This document shows positions 1 through 7,673 of a DNA stretch of 30,080 bases, in pieces. Made by a program: the position numbers and the translations under genes. The DNA comes from Sporomusaceae bacterium. GTDB lineage: Bacteria; Bacillota_C; Negativicutes; Sporomusales_B; UBA7701. The stretch is taken from contig JALHDI010000055.1 in assembly GCA_022839045.1 (NCBI GenBank), forward strand, positions 1-30,080, written 5' to 3'. The notes under the pieces were generated by a model. It was given only the letters and a program-made list of their open reading frames with translations. It did not search any database and was not told where the DNA came from. Position 1 is the first letter of the stretch, and every line of letters starts with the position of its first letter.

Positions 1-1
1 C

Positions 2-92
2 GGAGTGGTACTCAAGTGGCTGAAGAGGACGGTTTGCTAAATCGTTAGACGGGTTACACCGTGCGTGGGTTCAAATCCCACCCACTCCGCCA
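2..92 (+). tRNA. tRNA-Ser (anticodon GCU)
   Basis: The acceptor stem GGAGTGG (2-8) pairs with CCACTCC (82-88), followed by discriminator G89 and an encoded CCA (90-92). The anticodon stem ACGGT/ATCGT (29-33/41-45) closes the seven-base loop TTGCTAA, placing GCT at 36-38, which reads AGC/AGU serine codons. A long variable arm, typical of class II serine tRNAs, lies between the anticodon and T arms, and the T loop reads TTCAAAT. The gene is complete; only one base of upstream sequence is present, so its promoter is outside the window. Confidence 0.97.
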
Positions 93-105
93 CACATAAC
101 AACTC

Positions 106-139
106 AAGGCTATCAGCAGAAATGCTGATAGCCTTTTTT
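106..139 (+). terminator. Rho-independent terminator after tRNA-Ser
   Basis: A perfect 13-bp stem (106-118 with 123-135) around a GAAA loop runs into a T tract ending at 139. It lies 14 bases after the tRNA CCA end. Confidence 0.93.
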
Positions 140-159
140 ATGCGGAGCCTAAGTAAACT

Positions 160-177
160 GTTTCCAGGGGAGGAAAC
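160..177. repeat. Short inverted repeat upstream of the serine dehydratase
   Basis: GTTTCC (160-165) and GGAAAC (172-177) form a 6-bp inverted repeat with a 6-base spacer, about 50 bases before the dehydratase start. It could be an operator or a leader hairpin. Nothing in the sequence identifies a binding protein. Confidence 0.3.
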
Positions 178-229
178 TGTCGGAACATGGCGAAAGGGGA
201 ATTAATCGACGATGATGGGAGATGATGCC

Positions 230-1738
230 ATGGAACGGCGCGACTTTCTGAAACTTGCCCTGATGTCGGCCCTGGCCGGCGGGGTGGCTGTCGACATTCG
301 CCCTGCCGGGGCCAGGGGCATACCCGCCGCGGTCTTCCCCGGGTTCCCTCCCGGCAAGTGTTATCAGGGTCCGCCCACCGGGGTTATCGGCACGACGCTG
401 ACCGACATGTTCAAAATAGGCCCGGGTCCGTCCAGTTCCCACACGATCGCCCCGATCCGAATCGCCAACGACTTCTGGACGGTGCTTGAAGGGCTGCCGG
501 ACGCTGACCTCCGCCGGGGGGCGAGGATCGAAGCCCGCCTGTACGGCAGCCTGAGCGCCACCGGCAAAGGACATCGCACCGACCGCGCCATCCTCGCCGG
601 ACTCCTGGGGCAGAAGCCCGAGACGTGCGACACCCGGCTGATGGACGAGCTGCAGGACCCGGCGCGGAAGTATGTAGTCTCCATACGGGGCGTGGGCTTC
701 GAGCTGAGCGGCGCGACCATCGTCTGGGATAAACACGAACACGACTTTCCGTTCGCCAATACCATGGTCATGCGCCTGCTAACGGCCGACGGGTCCGTCG
801 TCTGCGAACGGGAGTATTATTCCACCGGCGGCGGCTTCTTCGCCTGGAAGGGCCAGCCGGCCGAGGACCGGGGGGCGCCGGTTCACCCTTACGGCAGCAT
901 GACGAGGTTTAGGGAAATCGTCCAGACCGGCGACAGAAGCCTCGACGAAATAATGCTCGCCAACGAAATGGCCATCCGCAGGGTCGGCGAGCGGGAGATA
1001 TACGCCCACCTCGACCTGGTGCTGGCGACCATGGAGGAGGGGGTGCGGCTGGGGCTCAGCGAGGAGGGCCTCCTGCCGGCGCCGTTCGAATTCCACCGCA
1101 AGGCGAAACTGATCTACGAACGTTCGCTGAAGGCGGGAACCGACGAGCGCTTTATGGGCCAGCTGAGCAGCTACGCCCTGGCCGTCTCCGAAGGCAACGC
1201 CGCCGGGCGCCTTGCCGTAACCGCCCCGACGCTGGGCTCGGCCGGAACGATGCCGGCGGTCGTCTATTACATGAAGAACCACTTGAAGCTTTCCCGCGAC
1301 GCGATGCGCAGGGGGCTGCTGGCCGCCGGGCTGGTCGGCTTTCTGTGCAAGAACAACGCCAGCGTCGCCGGGGCGGAGGTGGGCTGCCAGGGAGAGATCG
1401 GCGTGGCCTCGGCGATGGCGGCCGCCATGCTCGCTCATGCCACCGGCGCCCCGCTCGACGTAACCGAGCTCGCGGCCACCATCGCCCTGGAGCACCATCT
1501 GGGCATGACCTGCGATCCGGTCGGCGGCTACGTTTTGCTACCCTGCATCGAGCGCAACGCCTTCGGGGCGGTCAAAGCCTATAACGCCTGGCTCATAGCC
1601 AAGAGCGAACTCGCGGCCCGTCACTGGGAAGACCTCGACCGGGTCATCGCCGTTATGCTGGAAACGGGCAGGGCCATGGCGCCGCAGTTCCGGGAGACGG
1701 GGAAGGGCGGCCTCGCCACCGCGATGGTCAGCTGCTAG
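230..1738 (+). CDS. Iron-sulfur L-serine dehydratase (single chain) with an N-terminal Tat signal
   Basis: Deaminates L-serine to pyruvate and ammonia using a [4Fe-4S] cluster. The beta-domain signature GPGPSSSHT is present. Three cysteines, in GCQGE, MTCDP and LPCIERN, are spaced 42 and 11 residues apart, matching the known cluster ligands of the Legionella enzyme (C343, C385, C396). From ATG 230 (GGGAG at 217-221) the protein has 502 residues, roughly 50 more than cytosolic SdaA-type enzymes. The extra N-terminus reads ERRDFLK followed by a short hydrophobic stretch and an Ala-Gly-rich end, a good twin-arginine signal. An in-frame ATG at 212 preceded by AGGGGA is the alternative start and would add six residues. 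Family assignment is firm. Export by Tat is an inference, but the motif is close to ideal and would place a folded Fe-S enzyme outside the cytoplasmic membrane. Confidence 0.93.
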   Translation: MERRDFLKLALMSALAGGVAVDIRPAGARGIPAAVFPGFPPGKCYQGPPTGVIGTTLTDMFKIGPGPSSSHTIAPIRIANDFWTVLEGLPDADLRRGARIEARLYGSLSATGKGHRTDRAILAGLLGQKPETCDTRLMDELQDPARKYVVSIRGVGFELSGATIVWDKHEHDFPFANTMVMRLLTADGSVVCEREYYSTGGGFFAWKGQPAEDRGAPVHPYGSMTRFREIVQTGDRSLDEIMLANEMAIRRVGEREIYAHLDLVLATMEEGVRLGLSEEGLLPAPFEFHRKAKLIYERSLKAGTDERFMGQLSSYALAVSEGNAAGRLAVTAPTLGSAGTMPAVVYYMKNHLKLSRDAMRRGLLAAGLVGFLCKNNASVAGAEVGCQGEIGVASAMAAAMLAHATGAPLDVTELAATIALEHHLGMTCDPVGGYVLLPCIERNAFGAVKAYNAWLIAKSELAARHWEDLDRVIAVMLETGRAMAPQFRETGKGGLATAMVSC

Positions 1739-1833
1739 GAACGCGGATTTTCCACATAATTCCTAGAGGAATACGCGCAAAAAGAAGGAAACTTAACAGA
1801 CAGGCACCTTGATTCGACCACGAAGGAGAAACT

Positions 1834-2325
1834 ATGAGAAGCAGACTTATCCTGTTCCTGGCCGCAGCGCTCCTGTGCTTCGGCGTCGCTGCCACGGCGC
1901 ACGCCGCCAAGCCGGTCGTCAAAGCCGACAGCACCACTTTCGACTTCGCCAGAGGCATGTATGTCCTGAAAGGCAACGTTACCGTCGAGGTAGGCAGCCG
2001 CGTGATAACCGCCGGCGAGGCACGGGTCAAAGTAGTGACGCTCGAGGTTTGGGGCGAGGGCGGCATCACCCTCAAACAGGACGAAACCTACTTCACCGGC
2101 GACAACGTATACGTCAACGGGCCGCAGAACAGCGCCACGATAAAGGGCGGCGTCACCTTCAGGCGGGGCGGCATAAACATCACCGCCGACGAGGCCGACT
2201 TCAACTGGCAGACGAAACAGGGCACCTTCCGCAACAACGTCAGGATCGACGACAACGGCCAGCAGATAGCGACCGACTGGCTGGCGTACAACGTGGCGAC
2301 GAATACTTACACAACAGAGCAGTAA
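1834..2325 (+). CDS. LptA/OstA-like periplasmic protein
   Basis: A 163-residue protein with a Sec signal peptide (MRSRLILFLAAALLC, probable cleavage after AHA near residue 24) and a body of short beta-strand repeats typical of the OstA/LptA fold (KGNVTVEVGSRVITAGEA, GGVTFRRGGINITADEADF). LptA proteins bridge lipopolysaccharide from the inner to the outer membrane; OstA-like domains also occur in LptC and LptD. It starts at ATG 1834 after AAGGAG (1822-1827). It stands alone rather than beside lptB or lptC, so it may be a paralogue or a general beta-jellyroll protein. Its presence argues for a diderm cell. Confidence 0.82.
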   Translation: MRSRLILFLAAALLCFGVAATAHAAKPVVKADSTTFDFARGMYVLKGNVTVEVGSRVITAGEARVKVVTLEVWGEGGITLKQDETYFTGDNVYVNGPQNSATIKGGVTFRRGGINITADEADFNWQTKQGTFRNNVRIDDNGQQIATDWLAYNVATNTYTTEQ

Positions 2326-2335
2326 CGTCAAGAAC

Positions 2336-2367
2336 AAAAGGCTTCCGGGGCAACCCGGAAGCCTTTT
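2336..2367. terminator. Bidirectional terminator between the OstA-like gene and the beta-lactamase gene
   Basis: A 14-bp perfect stem (2336-2349 with 2354-2367) has a GCAA loop. It carries A4 on the left and T4 on the right, so it can terminate both converging genes. Confidence 0.9.
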
Positions 2368-2387
2368 GTGCCTGGGATACGCTTTTC

Positions 2388-3194
2388 CTACGGCAGGATG
2401 CCGAGATCCTTCAGGACGGTCTCGGTTATCTTCCGTGCGGCGCCGCCGGAGGCACCGTCCGGGGCCTTGATGTTGACGACGAAAATATAGCGTTCGCCTT
2501 CTTTCTCCACGCAACCGACGAACCAGCCCAGCAGCCATCTGCCGTCCGCGAAGCCCGACCCGGTTTTTCCCATGAAGGTCATCCCCTCGCCGGCGGCCAA
2601 AGTGATATTCTTCCTGACCACCGCCACATTCCGCGGGGAAAACGGCAGCTCGCCAGAATATAGCCTGGTTAGCAGCTCGACCTGTTCCACCGCCGAGATC
2701 TGCAAAGACGACCTCAGCCAGAAGGTCGTCAGGCCGCCGGAGATATCCCGGTTACCGTAGCCGATGGCGTCGAGGTGCTCCTGCATCCTTTGCGCGCCGA
2801 TCCGGGAGGCCAGTTCCTGGAAGTACCAGACCACCGATTCCCGGGTTGCCGACGCCAGCGTATGGTCGCGGTTCCAATTGGTGAAAGAATATTTGGTGCC
2901 ATTCCATTTAAACAGGGTGTATACGTCCTCGTCGGCAAGTACGCCTGTCTCCAGGCCGATGAGGGAATTATAAATCTTGAAGGTCGAGCACGGCGACAGC
3001 CGCTTGCGGCTCTGCGGCTCGTTGTAGACGATATACCTGCCGCCGGTCTGGTCGTAAATAACGATCGTTCCCGTATACCCCCGGAAATATTTCGCCAGGT
3101 CGTCGCGGACCTCGACCGCCGGCGCGGCCCCGGCGGCCAGCGGCATACAGGCGAGAGCCGCCGCGCACAGCAACAGCATGATACCCTTTTTCAT
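2388..3194 (-). CDS. Class D (OXA-type) serine beta-lactamase
   Basis: Predicted secreted penicillin-hydrolysing enzyme of 268 residues with a Sec signal peptide (residues 1-23). All class D signatures are visible: S70-T-F-K73 (nucleophile and the normally carboxylated lysine), S120-V-V, Y146-G-N, W159 in the FWLRSSLQIS segment, and K210-T-G. The start ATG 3194 follows GGGAGAAAG. Converges on the OstA-like gene and stands alone as a transcription unit. It lacks any adjacent regulator or mobile element, which suggests a resident chromosomal gene of the type seen in Gram-positive bacteria rather than a recent acquisition. The sequence cannot say whether it hydrolyses carbapenems or only narrow-spectrum substrates. 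Confidence 0.93.
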   Translation of the reverse strand: MKKGIMLLLCAAALACMPLAAGAAPAVEVRDDLAKYFRGYTGTIVIYDQTGGRYIVYNEPQSRKRLSPCSTFKIYNSLIGLETGVLADEDVYTLFKWNGTKYSFTNWNRDHTLASATRESVVWYFQELASRIGAQRMQEHLDAIGYGNRDISGGLTTFWLRSSLQISAVEQVELLTRLYSGELPFSPRNVAVVRKNITLAAGEGMTFMGKTGSGFADGRWLLGWFVGCVEKEGERYIFVVNIKAPDGASGGAARKITETVLKDLGILP

Positions 3195-3281
3195 CTTTCT
3201 TTCTCCCTTGATCGCGTTCTGACTCCATTCTAATCAGCGGCGACCGGGGAAAAAATAGCCGCAGGCTTACAGTTTCCTTAC

Positions 3282-3305
3282 AAAAAAACAGGCGCTGCCG
3301 CCTGT
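3282..3305 (-). terminator. Terminator for the FHA/winged-helix gene
   Basis: Read leftward, a 7-bp stem (3299-3305 with 3288-3294) around a 4-base loop is followed by seven Ts (3282-3288 complement). The hairpin touches the stop codon. Confidence 0.88.
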
Positions 3306-4003
3306 CAGATCGTCAATATGCAGCCTTGGCCGCGGCGAGTTGTGAGAATGCGGCCGTGGGCGCCGAGTTTTCGCCGCAGCCGGTACACAAGGATGCTGAG
3401 CTCGTCGAGGCCCACGTCGGACACCCCGTCAACGAGGGGCCGCTCGCTCCACACCTCCCGGCGGACGGCTGCGTAAGGGACCAGCTTGTTGCGGTTTTCG
3501 TACAGCAGCTCGAGCAGGCGCCATTCCTTGACCGACAGGGATACCTCCGTCTGCCCGACGAACAAGGTTTTTCGCGCCGTGTCGACGACGACCGGCGCCC
3601 CTTGGGGCGGATCGTTTACCGGCTGGGTGTCGCCGAAGGATAGGGTTTGTTCGGCCTCTTCGGCGAGCGTGAAACGCAGCATTACCACATTGGCCGCCAG
3701 GCCGATCTTGTCCCCGGACGCCAGGGCCGACGGGGCATGGGGCAGCGGACGGCCATTGAGCGTCGTGCCGTGGCGGCTGCCCAGATCGCGGATCGTCCAC
3801 CGGCCGTCGAGCAACTCGAAGCTGCAATGCCGGCGCGATACGAGGCGGCTGGCGAACGCGATGTCGGGGCTGAACGACGCGGAGCTTCTGCCGAGGGTGA
3901 TCTTGTCCGGCTGCAAAGAAAAACAGGTGCCCCGGGCGTAGGGGTCGCCTCTTTCCACCAGCAGCCGGGCGATAGGGGGGCTGAAACCCCCTGCGGTATG
4001 CAT
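3305..4003 (-). CDS. FHA domain - winged-helix transcriptional regulator
   Basis: A 232-residue soluble fusion. Residues about 30-105 form a forkhead-associated domain with the expected ITLGRS, VSRRHC and DLGSRHGTTLNG motifs that bind phosphothreonine. Residues about 135-232 form an OmpR/PhoB-type winged helix (SLSVKEWRLLELL, DELSILVYRLRRKLG, TTRRGQGCIL). There is no receiver domain, so control is likely by binding a Ser/Thr-phosphorylated partner or through its own phosphorylation. The order is the reverse of mycobacterial EmbR, where the DNA-binding domain comes first. Translation probably starts at ATG 4003, although the nearest Shine-Dalgarno (GGAG) lies 13 bases upstream, longer than usual. 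It sits 7 bases after the Nudix gene and is probably cotranscribed with it. No kinase is encoded nearby. Confidence 0.85.
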   Translation of the reverse strand: MHTAGGFSPPIARLLVERGDPYARGTCFSLQPDKITLGRSSASFSPDIAFASRLVSRRHCSFELLDGRWTIRDLGSRHGTTLNGRPLPHAPSALASGDKIGLAANVVMLRFTLAEEAEQTLSFGDTQPVNDPPQGAPVVVDTARKTLFVGQTEVSLSVKEWRLLELLYENRNKLVPYAAVRREVWSERPLVDGVSDVGLDELSILVYRLRRKLGAHGRILTTRRGQGCILTI

Positions 4004-4010
4004 GGGAATA

Positions 4011-4422
4011 TCACTTCTCCGTAGCTTTGGTCGTGCCGGGGAACTCGCGCATCAGCTTCGCGGCGATCGGCACGTCGGCGGGGGCGAAATCGTACCCGCC
4101 CAGTTCGGACGCGGCCACCCAGCGATACTCCTCGTGCTCGACCGGACGGATATCGCCGCCGGTCCAGCGGCAGAAATAGGCGAGGACGAGGATTTGGCCG
4201 CCGGGGAAGGTATGGAGGCTCTCGGCGAAAAATTCGCCGACGCGCACTTCGATGGCGAACTCCTCCGCCATTTCCCGCGTCAGGCAATCCTCGGGGCTTT
4301 CCCCAGGCTCGATCTTGCCGCCGGGGAACTCCCAGCGATGCGCGAACTTGCCCTCGGGGCCCCGTTTGGCGATGAACACGGTCTTGTCGCGGACGAGAAT
4401 CGGCAGTTACTTTAGTAAGCAT
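4011..4422 (-). CDS. Nudix hydrolase (MutT-like), 5' end split by a frameshift
   Basis: Nudix proteins hydrolyse nucleoside diphosphates linked to another moiety; MutT-type members remove 8-oxo-dGTP. The Nudix box is visible as GGKIEPGES followed by REMAEEF, with the usual Gly two residues after EE replaced by Ala. The body runs in one frame from about 4403 to 4011. The expected first strand, MLTKVTA, is encoded in a different frame starting at ATG 4422 after an AGGGGG site. The two frames join near ACTGCCGATTC (about 4396-4406), where one inserted or two missing bases would restore MLTKVTA-x-ILVRDKTVFIAKR. In the body frame the only usual start is GTG 4379, which would drop the first beta strand. 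Either a real frameshift, a sequencing error, or a shortened protein. Confidence 0.8.
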
Positions 4423-4505
4423 GGCGCCCCCTGTTAGCACGGCAGTTTTTGGCTTACTTCGCCCTTCGGCGGGGAAATCCTCTTAGCGGCGCTCGTCGCG
4501 GGCAT

Positions 4506-5234
4506 TTAGCTCGGCGAGGAAAAGGCCCCGACCTTGTCCCTTATCGCCGACATGGCTGGCGATGGAGGCAGGGAGGCGAGCAGGCGGTCGATGTAGCCGC
4601 GCCCGGCGATCTCCCGCGCCGTCCAGGCGAAATTGACGTCGAACAGCCAACTGAGCATCACGAGCTTGCGGTCGTCGGCCGTCCTGATATCTTCGTAATA
4701 GAGGAGCTTGCCGGCAAGGAAATCCTTTTCCAGCTTCGGCGAGCAGCCCTCAGCCGGCGGGGCGGGCGGCAGCACCCGGCAGATGTCGAGTTTGTCGGTA
4801 TCGCGGATCATCCGGCCGTGGAGGGTGAGGCGCGGTTCCGAGCTGTCGGGGAGGGCGGCCGCGTTATGCCAGCGGACGGCGAAGGCGAGCGCCTCCCAGT
4901 CGCAGGGTTCGACGCGGGCCGGGATGCCGGCGGCGAGCATCTCCTCGACCCCGAGGCGGCCGTGATCGACCGAGTCGCCGTCGCGGAAGGTACGGTAGAC
5001 TGTCACCTGCCGGAAGCGGCCGACATCGTGCAAGAGGCCGACTGCCTCGGCCAGCTGCGTCTCGGCGGCATTCAGGCCGAGGCTGCGGGCCAGCTCCCGG
5101 CTGAGACCGGCGACGATGAGACTGTGTTCTTCTTTCTGGAGGACTTTCGGCTGTATTTCGGCGTCGTCGCAGTAAAAGGTTTTGACATAGGCGGAAAACC
5201 AGCGGTAAAGGTTGTCGAGAACGGCGGTTTCCAA
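4506..5234 (-). CDS. HD-domain phosphohydrolase
   Basis: A 242-residue cytoplasmic HD-superfamily protein. Metal-binding residues are in order: H37 (KEEHSLIVAG), H69-D70 (GLLHDVGRFRQ), a downstream VDHGRLG histidine, and the late aspartate in RDTDKLD. HD proteins hydrolyse phosphate esters of nucleotides or related compounds; the substrate here is unknown. I chose TTG 5234 as the start (METAVLDNLYRWF) because AAGGAG lies 10 bases upstream; the longer reading frame adds an Arg-rich stretch without homology. It is 83 bases upstream of the Nudix gene and probably precedes it in one leftward unit with the FHA regulator. Confidence 0.85.
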   Translation of the reverse strand: METAVLDNLYRWFSAYVKTFYCDDAEIQPKVLQKEEHSLIVAGLSRELARSLGLNAAETQLAEAVGLLHDVGRFRQVTVYRTFRDGDSVDHGRLGVEEMLAAGIPARVEPCDWEALAFAVRWHNAAALPDSSEPRLTLHGRMIRDTDKLDICRVLPPAPPAEGCSPKLEKDFLAGKLLYYEDIRTADDRKLVMLSWLFDVNFAWTAREIAGRGYIDRLLASLPPSPAMSAIRDKVGAFSSPS

Positions 5235-5424
5235 GGGCTTGCGTCTCCTTCGGGCGATATTTATCCGCAACCAGAATACCACTTTTGCCGTGCTTCGGCA
5301 AGGCGGGAGGTAACGGCAAAATAGGACCGGAGGCCTAGAAAATACATACTAAAGTTGGTAGGATTATCGGCCGCACTGGGCCAATTCATTCATCACCCCC
5401 AAGGGTGAAATGGAGGTTTGCGGC

Positions 5425-5598
5425 ATGAACGCCTGGGACTTGCAGCAGGAAAATGCGATGCGTTGGGACACGAACGACAACAAGATCTACTTCGACACCG
5501 AGCGGTGGACGGTGCGCGGCCGGCTGGTGCTCTGCAAGAACGCCGACGGCAAAATCGACATGTACATAATCAAGGCGGACCCGCCGCCGGCGACCTAG
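5425..5598 (+). CDS. Small orphan protein, 57 residues
   Basis: Unrecognised. Starts at ATG 5425, eight bases after GGAGG (5412-5416); an ATG at 5410 lies before that site and is less likely. The product begins MNAWDLQQENAMRWDTNDNK. It is rich in charged and aromatic residues, and has two short predicted strands (KIYFDTERW, RGRLVLCKN), one Cys, no membrane segment and a PPPAT end. The strong ribosome binding site and the independent position between a leftward gene and the pgs block support a real gene. Confidence 0.6.
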   Translation: MNAWDLQQENAMRWDTNDNKIYFDTERWTVRGRLVLCKNADGKIDMYIIKADPPPAT

Positions 5599-5630
5599 GT
5601 GCTTTATGCGCACGCCATACCCGTATTCCG

Positions 5631-5660
5631 GCTGCTCTTCAGGGGCGGCTTGTTTTTTTT
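5631..5660 (+). terminator. Possible terminator after the 57-residue orphan
   Basis: GCTGC (5631-5635) can pair with GCGGC (5645-5649, one G-U pair), followed by TTG and a run of T to 5661. The stem is short. The following AT-rich stretch to 5790 probably holds the promoter of the pgs block: a TTACGG (5670) to TATACG (5694) pair with 18-base spacing is the best candidate, but it is weak. Confidence 0.45.
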
Positions 5661-5790
5661 TAGCCGGACTTACGGAATGGACTGTGAATACATTATACGG
5701 GACAGATAAAAAAGAGAAAAAATAGGGATTTATCAAAACATAGCAAAGTGTAACCAGGAAAACTTTTTTTCTCAAAAGGAGGACGCAGCA

Positions 5791-6360
5791 ATGAAAGACA
5801 GATTACTTACCATGACCGTGCTTGGCCTCGTCTTCGCCGCAATCTTCGCCTTCGCTGGCGCCGCGTCGGCTGCAGGGCTTCCAGGCGCCCAGTTCGAGCA
5901 GCCGTTGCTTATCACCAGCGTCGGCCAGAGCGCCGACGGGCAGATGGTGCGCGTTCTCGCCCAGCGCGGGGGCCTTAACTTTACCTATGATTCTCTCGCC
6001 GCCGCCGCCGCCGTAGCCGGCTACAGGGCCGTCGTACTGGTCGTCGGCGGCAGCTCCAAGGGGCTGGGAGCCGCCGGCATCAACCCCGACCAGGAAGAGC
6101 AGCGCGCCCAGGCCCTGATCAGCGCCGCCAAGGGCGGCGGCATCGACGTCATCGTCATGCACGTGGGCGGCGAAGCGCGGCGCGGCGACCTCACCGACCG
6201 CTTCATCCGGGCCGCGGCTCCCAAGGCCGATTACCTGATCGTCGTGGCCGACGGCAACATGGATAATATTTTCAGCCAGATCGCCGGCGAAGCCATTCCC
6301 GTCGATTATCCCGGGACGGTCAGCGCCGCCGGCGGGTTCCTGAAAGCGGCTTTCAAATAA
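5791..6360 (+). CDS. Small exported protein of unknown function, first gene of the poly-gamma-glutamate block
   Basis: 189 residues with a Sec signal peptide (residues 1-27, AASAAG cleavage region). The mature part alternates strands and helices: LLITSVGQSADGQMVRVLA, then AVVLVVGGSSKGLGAAGI, IDVIVMHVGGEARRG and ADYLIVVADGN. This suggests a small alpha/beta Rossmann-like fold with Gly-rich turns. It resembles an uncharacterised family found next to transporter genes in anaerobes (possibly DUF6305; from memory, not searched). AGGAGG lies just upstream of ATG 5791. The permease gene starts 33 bases later, so the two are probably cotranscribed; this protein could be a periplasmic partner of that permease. 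Confidence 0.75.
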   Translation: MKDRLLTMTVLGLVFAAIFAFAGAASAAGLPGAQFEQPLLITSVGQSADGQMVRVLAQRGGLNFTYDSLAAAAAVAGYRAVVLVVGGSSKGLGAAGINPDQEEQRAQALISAAKGGGIDVIVMHVGGEARRGDLTDRFIRAAAPKADYLIVVADGNMDNIFSQIAGEAIPVDYPGTVSAAGGFLKAAFK

Positions 6361-6393
6361 CCATGCCCGGTTTCGGTTGATGGGGGTTGTGCA

Positions 6394-7662
6394 ATGTCGG
6401 AAATCTTGCTCGTCGCCGTCATGCTGGCCGTTTTCCTGGCCTGCGTTCTCTGGCTGAAGCTGCCGGTCGGCCTGTCCCTGGCGGCCACCAGCGCGGCCCT
6501 GGCCGCCGCGGCCGGGTACGGCCTGCCCCTGCGGCATCTCGTCGAGGGCATGTTCGGCTATATCGACGTATCGCTCGTGCTTATCACGGCGATGATTTTC
6601 ATGAAAGTAATCGAGCGCAACGGCCTGCTCGAACGCCTGACGCGCGATCTGACCGCCAGGTTCGGGCAGTCGCCGCTGGCGATGCTCACCGTCCTCACGC
6701 TGATAATAATGTTTCCCGGCGCCATAACCGGCTCGTGCACTGCTTCGGTGCTGAGCACCGGCGTGCTGCTCGCCCCGGTGCTGCTGGGCATGGACATGCC
6801 GCGGCATATCGCGGGGGCGATAATCGCCATGGCCTCGGTATACGGCATGATCGCCCCGCCGGTCAACATCGTCGTCATGATCATCGGCGGCGGCATCGAC
6901 ATGCCGTACGTGGGCTTCGACCTTATCCTCCTGCTCGTCACCGTGCCACTGGCCGTACTGACGACCGTCTTCCTCGGCTATCGCTACGCCCGCAGCGCCA
7001 ACCTGGCCGCACTGGTCGACAAGCTCGGCGAAGCCGGGACCAGCCGCGGCCGGGCGCTCTATCTGCCCCTCGTCCTCATCGCCGTCCTCATGGTAGGTCC
7101 CAAAGCGCTGCCCGGCATCTTCCCCGACCCGCGACTGCCGCTCACCTTCGTGCTCGGCAGCCTCGCCGGCCTGTTCGTCGGCCGGAAGTTCGCCTTCATT
7201 CAGGCGGCGCGGGACGGGGTGAGGGAGATCCTTCCCGTCATCGGCATACTCATGGGAGTCGGCATGCTGCTGCAAATCATCACCCTTACCGGAGTGAGGG
7301 GCTATATCGCCGTCGGCAGCCTCAGCCTGCCGTCGTATCTGCTGCTCGGCAGCATCGCCGTCAGCCTGCCCCTGTTCGGCGGCATCTCGGTTTTCGGCGC
7401 CGCCAGCATCCTCGGGGTACCCTTCATCCTGGCCTTCCTCGGCCAAAACCTCATCGTGACGGCTACGGCGCTGTCGCTCATCGCCGCCATGGGCAGCTTC
7501 ACGCCGCCGGTCGCGCTGACGGCGGTGATCGCCGCCCAGGTGGTGGGGGAAGAGAACTATCTGCGGATCGTGAGACCGCTTATCCTGCCTTCGCTTGTCG
7601 CCATCATCACCGGCATCCTGATGATCGTGTACGCCAACCCGATCGGCAAGCTCGTCCTGTAG
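6394..7662 (+). CDS. DctM-type (TRAP large subunit-like) permease
   Basis: 422 residues with about 12 hydrophobic segments and the ion-transporter architecture of TRAP large subunits: FPGAITGSCTASVLSTGVLLAPVLLG in the first half and GSFTPPVALTAVIAAQV in the second, plus the MASVYGMIAPPVNIVVM segment. TRAP carriers use sodium gradients to import carboxylates and normally need a DctP binding protein and a DctQ small subunit. Neither is in the window. The neighbours are an exported 189-residue protein and a 48-residue membrane protein, which may replace them. In this setting the substrate may be glutamate, a gamma-glutamyl oligomer or an N-acyl amino acid; this is an inference. Confidence 0.88.
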   Translation: MSEILLVAVMLAVFLACVLWLKLPVGLSLAATSAALAAAAGYGLPLRHLVEGMFGYIDVSLVLITAMIFMKVIERNGLLERLTRDLTARFGQSPLAMLTVLTLIIMFPGAITGSCTASVLSTGVLLAPVLLGMDMPRHIAGAIIAMASVYGMIAPPVNIVVMIIGGGIDMPYVGFDLILLLVTVPLAVLTTVFLGYRYARSANLAALVDKLGEAGTSRGRALYLPLVLIAVLMVGPKALPGIFPDPRLPLTFVLGSLAGLFVGRKFAFIQAARDGVREILPVIGILMGVGMLLQIITLTGVRGYIAVGSLSLPSYLLLGSIAVSLPLFGGISVFGAASILGVPFILAFLGQNLIVTATALSLIAAMGSFTPPVALTAVIAAQVVGEENYLRIVRPLILPSLVAIITGILMIVYANPIGKLVL

Positions 7663-7673
7663 GAGGGAAAGCG

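Noticed and set aside
5803..7446. A 547-codon minus-strand frame opposite the permease
   Set aside because: Composition-driven shadow; no ribosome binding site or recognisable domain, while the plus strand has clear families.
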